Positions 62,683 to 64,000 of a stretch of 64,000 bases of DNA are shown piece by piece. Every line of letters begins with the position of its first letter. Position 1 is the first letter of the stretch. Under the pieces are notes generated by a model. The model saw only the letters and a list, made by a program, of their open reading frames with translations. It was not told the DNA's origin and ran no database searches. The stretch spans positions 1 through 64,000 of the forward strand of contig NZ_JAGQED010000010.1 in NCBI RefSeq assembly GCF_018304965.1. Reading direction: 5' to 3'. The DNA is from Collimonas antrihumi. GTDB taxonomy: Bacteria; Pseudomonadota; Gammaproteobacteria; Burkholderiales; Burkholderiaceae_D. The position numbers and the translations under genes are program-made.

Positions 62683-64000
62683 TTAAGGTTTCGGTGTAAA
62701 GCGGCGTAGGAAATCCAGCAAGATTTGCGCCGATACTTCGGCATCGTCCGCAGTCATTGTTTCCAATGGATTGTGGCTGATGCCACCGTTGCCGCAACGC
62801 GTAAACAGCATGGCGACATCAGTTATTTTAGCGATGGTCATGGCGTCATGACCCGCGCCGGAAGCGAGTTTGAACGGCTGCACGCCGGCCCGTTCGGTGG
62901 CGGCGGACAACTGGTCCATCAGCCACGAAGCGCAAGGTGCGGCCGGGGCGGACACCATTCTTTCGACATTGGCTTCGACGCAGCGGCGTTCGCACACCTT
63001 TTCGATGTGTTGCAGCACGTCGGCTACCGCGGCATCGCGGATGGTGTCGTCGGCGGCACGGATATCCAGCGAGAACACGCAAGCGCCGGGGATCACGTTG
63101 GTCGAACCGTTTGGTACTTGCAACTGGCCGACGGTGCCAACCAGCGATGCGTGCTGGTCTTGCGCGCAGCGTTGTTCCACATACAGCAGGATTTCAGCGG
63201 CGGCGGTGGCGGCGTCCTTGCGCATCGGCATCGGCGTGGTGCCGGAGTGGCTGGCGACGCCTTTCAGTTGCACCATATAGCGGCAGCTGCCGGCAATCGA
63301 AGTGACGATGCCGACCGGCAGGTCGCGATGCAGCAGGACCGGGCCTTGTTCGATATGCACTTCGACGTAGCCCAGCAAATCTGCCGGTTTGCGCGCGATG
63401 ACAGGAATCGCTGCAGGATCGTGCCCGGCTTTCAGCAACGCATCGCGCATGCTGATGCCGTCGCGGTCGAGATTGTTCAGCAGTTCCAGGTTGAACTGGC
63501 CGATGATTGCATTGCTGCCGAGGAACGTGCTTTTGAAGCGCACGCCTTCTTCTTCCGAGAAGGCGACGATTTCAAAATGGAACGGCAATTTTTCGCCGCG
63601 CTCATGCAAGTGCTTGACGATGGCGATCGGCAGCAAGATGCCTTCGCGGCCATCGTATTTGCCGCCGTTGCGCACGGTGTCGTAATGGGAGCCGGTCATC
63701 AACGTCTTGGCTGCCGGATTGCCAGACAGGTAGCGGCCGACCACGTTGCCGACGGCGTCGATCTCGGCTTGCATGCCGGCTTCGCGCATCCAGCCGGCAA
63801 TCTGTGCCGCGGTGCGCCGGTGTGCATCAGTCATGTAGGCGCAGGTGAGGCCTGTTTCGTCATCGCTCCAGGCGCCGATCTGTTCAGCCCATTGCATGAT
63901 GGTTTTGCCGAGTTCCGGCACGTAGCCGAGCAGGTCGTTGGTGCGCATTTCGGCAATCCGGCCGATCTGGCGCAACGCTTCACCCAATTCGTCGTCGAAC
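62683..64000 (-). CDS. UraD-AllC fusion, allantoate amidohydrolase part (5' end cut)
   Basis: The reading frame is open to the window edge. Residues nearest the edge (FDDELGEALRQIGRIAEMRTNDLLG) match the end of OHCU decarboxylases (UraD). After them an M20-family allantoate amidohydrolase begins. It has TGSHYDTVRNGGKYDG, FSEEEGVRF, VEVHIEQGPVL and the final SGAGHDAMTIAKI and SHNPLETM metal and substrate sites. So the gene is probably a bifunctional enzyme decarboxylating OHCU and hydrolysing allantoate. The TTG at 63987 is not a likely start. It lies 36 bp before the deaminase gene. Confidence 0.85.
   Translation of the reverse strand, partial: FDDELGEALRQIGRIAEMRTNDLLGYVPELGKTIMQWAEQIGAWSDDETGLTCAYMTDAHRRTAAQIAGWMREAGMQAEIDAVGNVVGRYLSGNPAAKTLMTGSHYDTVRNGGKYDGREGILLPIAIVKHLHERGEKLPFHFEIVAFSEEEGVRFKSTFLGSNAIIGQFNLELLNNLDRDGISMRDALLKAGHDPAAIPVIARKPADLLGYVEVHIEQGPVLLHRDLPVGIVTSIAGSCRYMVQLKGVASHSGTTPMPMRKDAATAAAEILLYVEQRCAQDQHASLVGTVGQLQVPNGSTNVIPGACVFSLDIRAADDTIRDAAVADVLQHIEKVCERRCVEANVERMVSAPAAPCASWLMDQLSAATERAGVQPFKLASGAGHDAMTIAKITDVAMLFTRCGNGGISHNPLETMTADDAEVSAQILLDFLRRFTPKP

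Overview
The window looks like the chromosome of a Burkholderiales betaproteobacterium, most likely Oxalobacteraceae and close to Collimonas. This rests on protein flavour, GC-rich coding sequence, the DUF3460-scpA-panC and pepA/lptFG neighbourhoods, and cysteine synthesis through an APS reductase. It is an assignment by eye, not by search. Most of the window is dense, ordinary core genome with short intergenic gaps. No prophage, integrase or CRISPR array is visible.

Layout. 1-1.2 kb: edge of an IS5-type element followed by a PAAR spike protein and an unrecognised partner. 1.4-5.7 kb: pepA, divergent from lptF-lptG (LPS export), then a small CbiX/SirB chelatase and a LysR regulator. 6.7-8.75 kb: an unusual micro-gene locus. 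It holds a DUF3563 protein, a perfect consensus sigma-70 promoter, a folded leader of about 400 nt, a free-standing MgtC-C-terminal-like domain and several small proteins. 8.8-17 kb: sulfate assimilation (TauE exporter, cysI, DUF934, cysH, cysD, cysN, cobA) divergent from a CysB-type regulator. 17-24.7 kb: a small lipoprotein, a DHA2 MFS exporter, a J-domain protein, a ClC channel, a methyltransferase and a large MscS channel. 24.8-31.7 kb: a seven-gene operon for D-erythronate and L-threonate (gntR, ltnD, otnK, otnC, MFS, otnI, denD). 32-34.5 kb: an orphan solute-binding protein and an HPP-CBS membrane protein. 34.5-39.7 kb: a cobalamin riboswitch, btuB, btuC, btuD and convergent btuF. 39.7-48.4 kb: panC, scpA, DUF3460, a BamE-like lipoprotein, a GNAT enzyme, metG, apbC/mrp, a cupin and gltX. 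48.4-49.1 kb: tRNA-Ala, two identical tRNA-Glu genes and a duplicated tRNA 3' end. 49-58 kb: envelope proteins, then a LysR regulator with gcl-hyi-glxR-ttuD-pyk (glyoxylate to pyruvate). 58-61 kb: a TetR regulator, a secreted lipase and its foldase. 61-64 kb: purine degradation (8-oxoguanine deaminase type enzyme and a UraD-AllC fusion cut by the window edge).

How the parts fit together. AllC-type purine degradation yields ureidoglycolate and then glyoxylate, which gcl/hyi/glxR/ttuD/pyk can convert to pyruvate. CobA and CbiX can both serve siroheme synthesis for CysI. The tetronate operon has its own paralogues of Hyi (OtnI) and GlxR (LtnD). Several intergenic spaces carry palindromic repeats with a GTAG head (REP/BIME-like), and one of them supplies the stop codon of mscS.

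The least explained stretch is 7.0-8.75 kb. A terminator-like hairpin with a competing helix directly before gltX and a doubled palindrome before the lipase also deserve checking.
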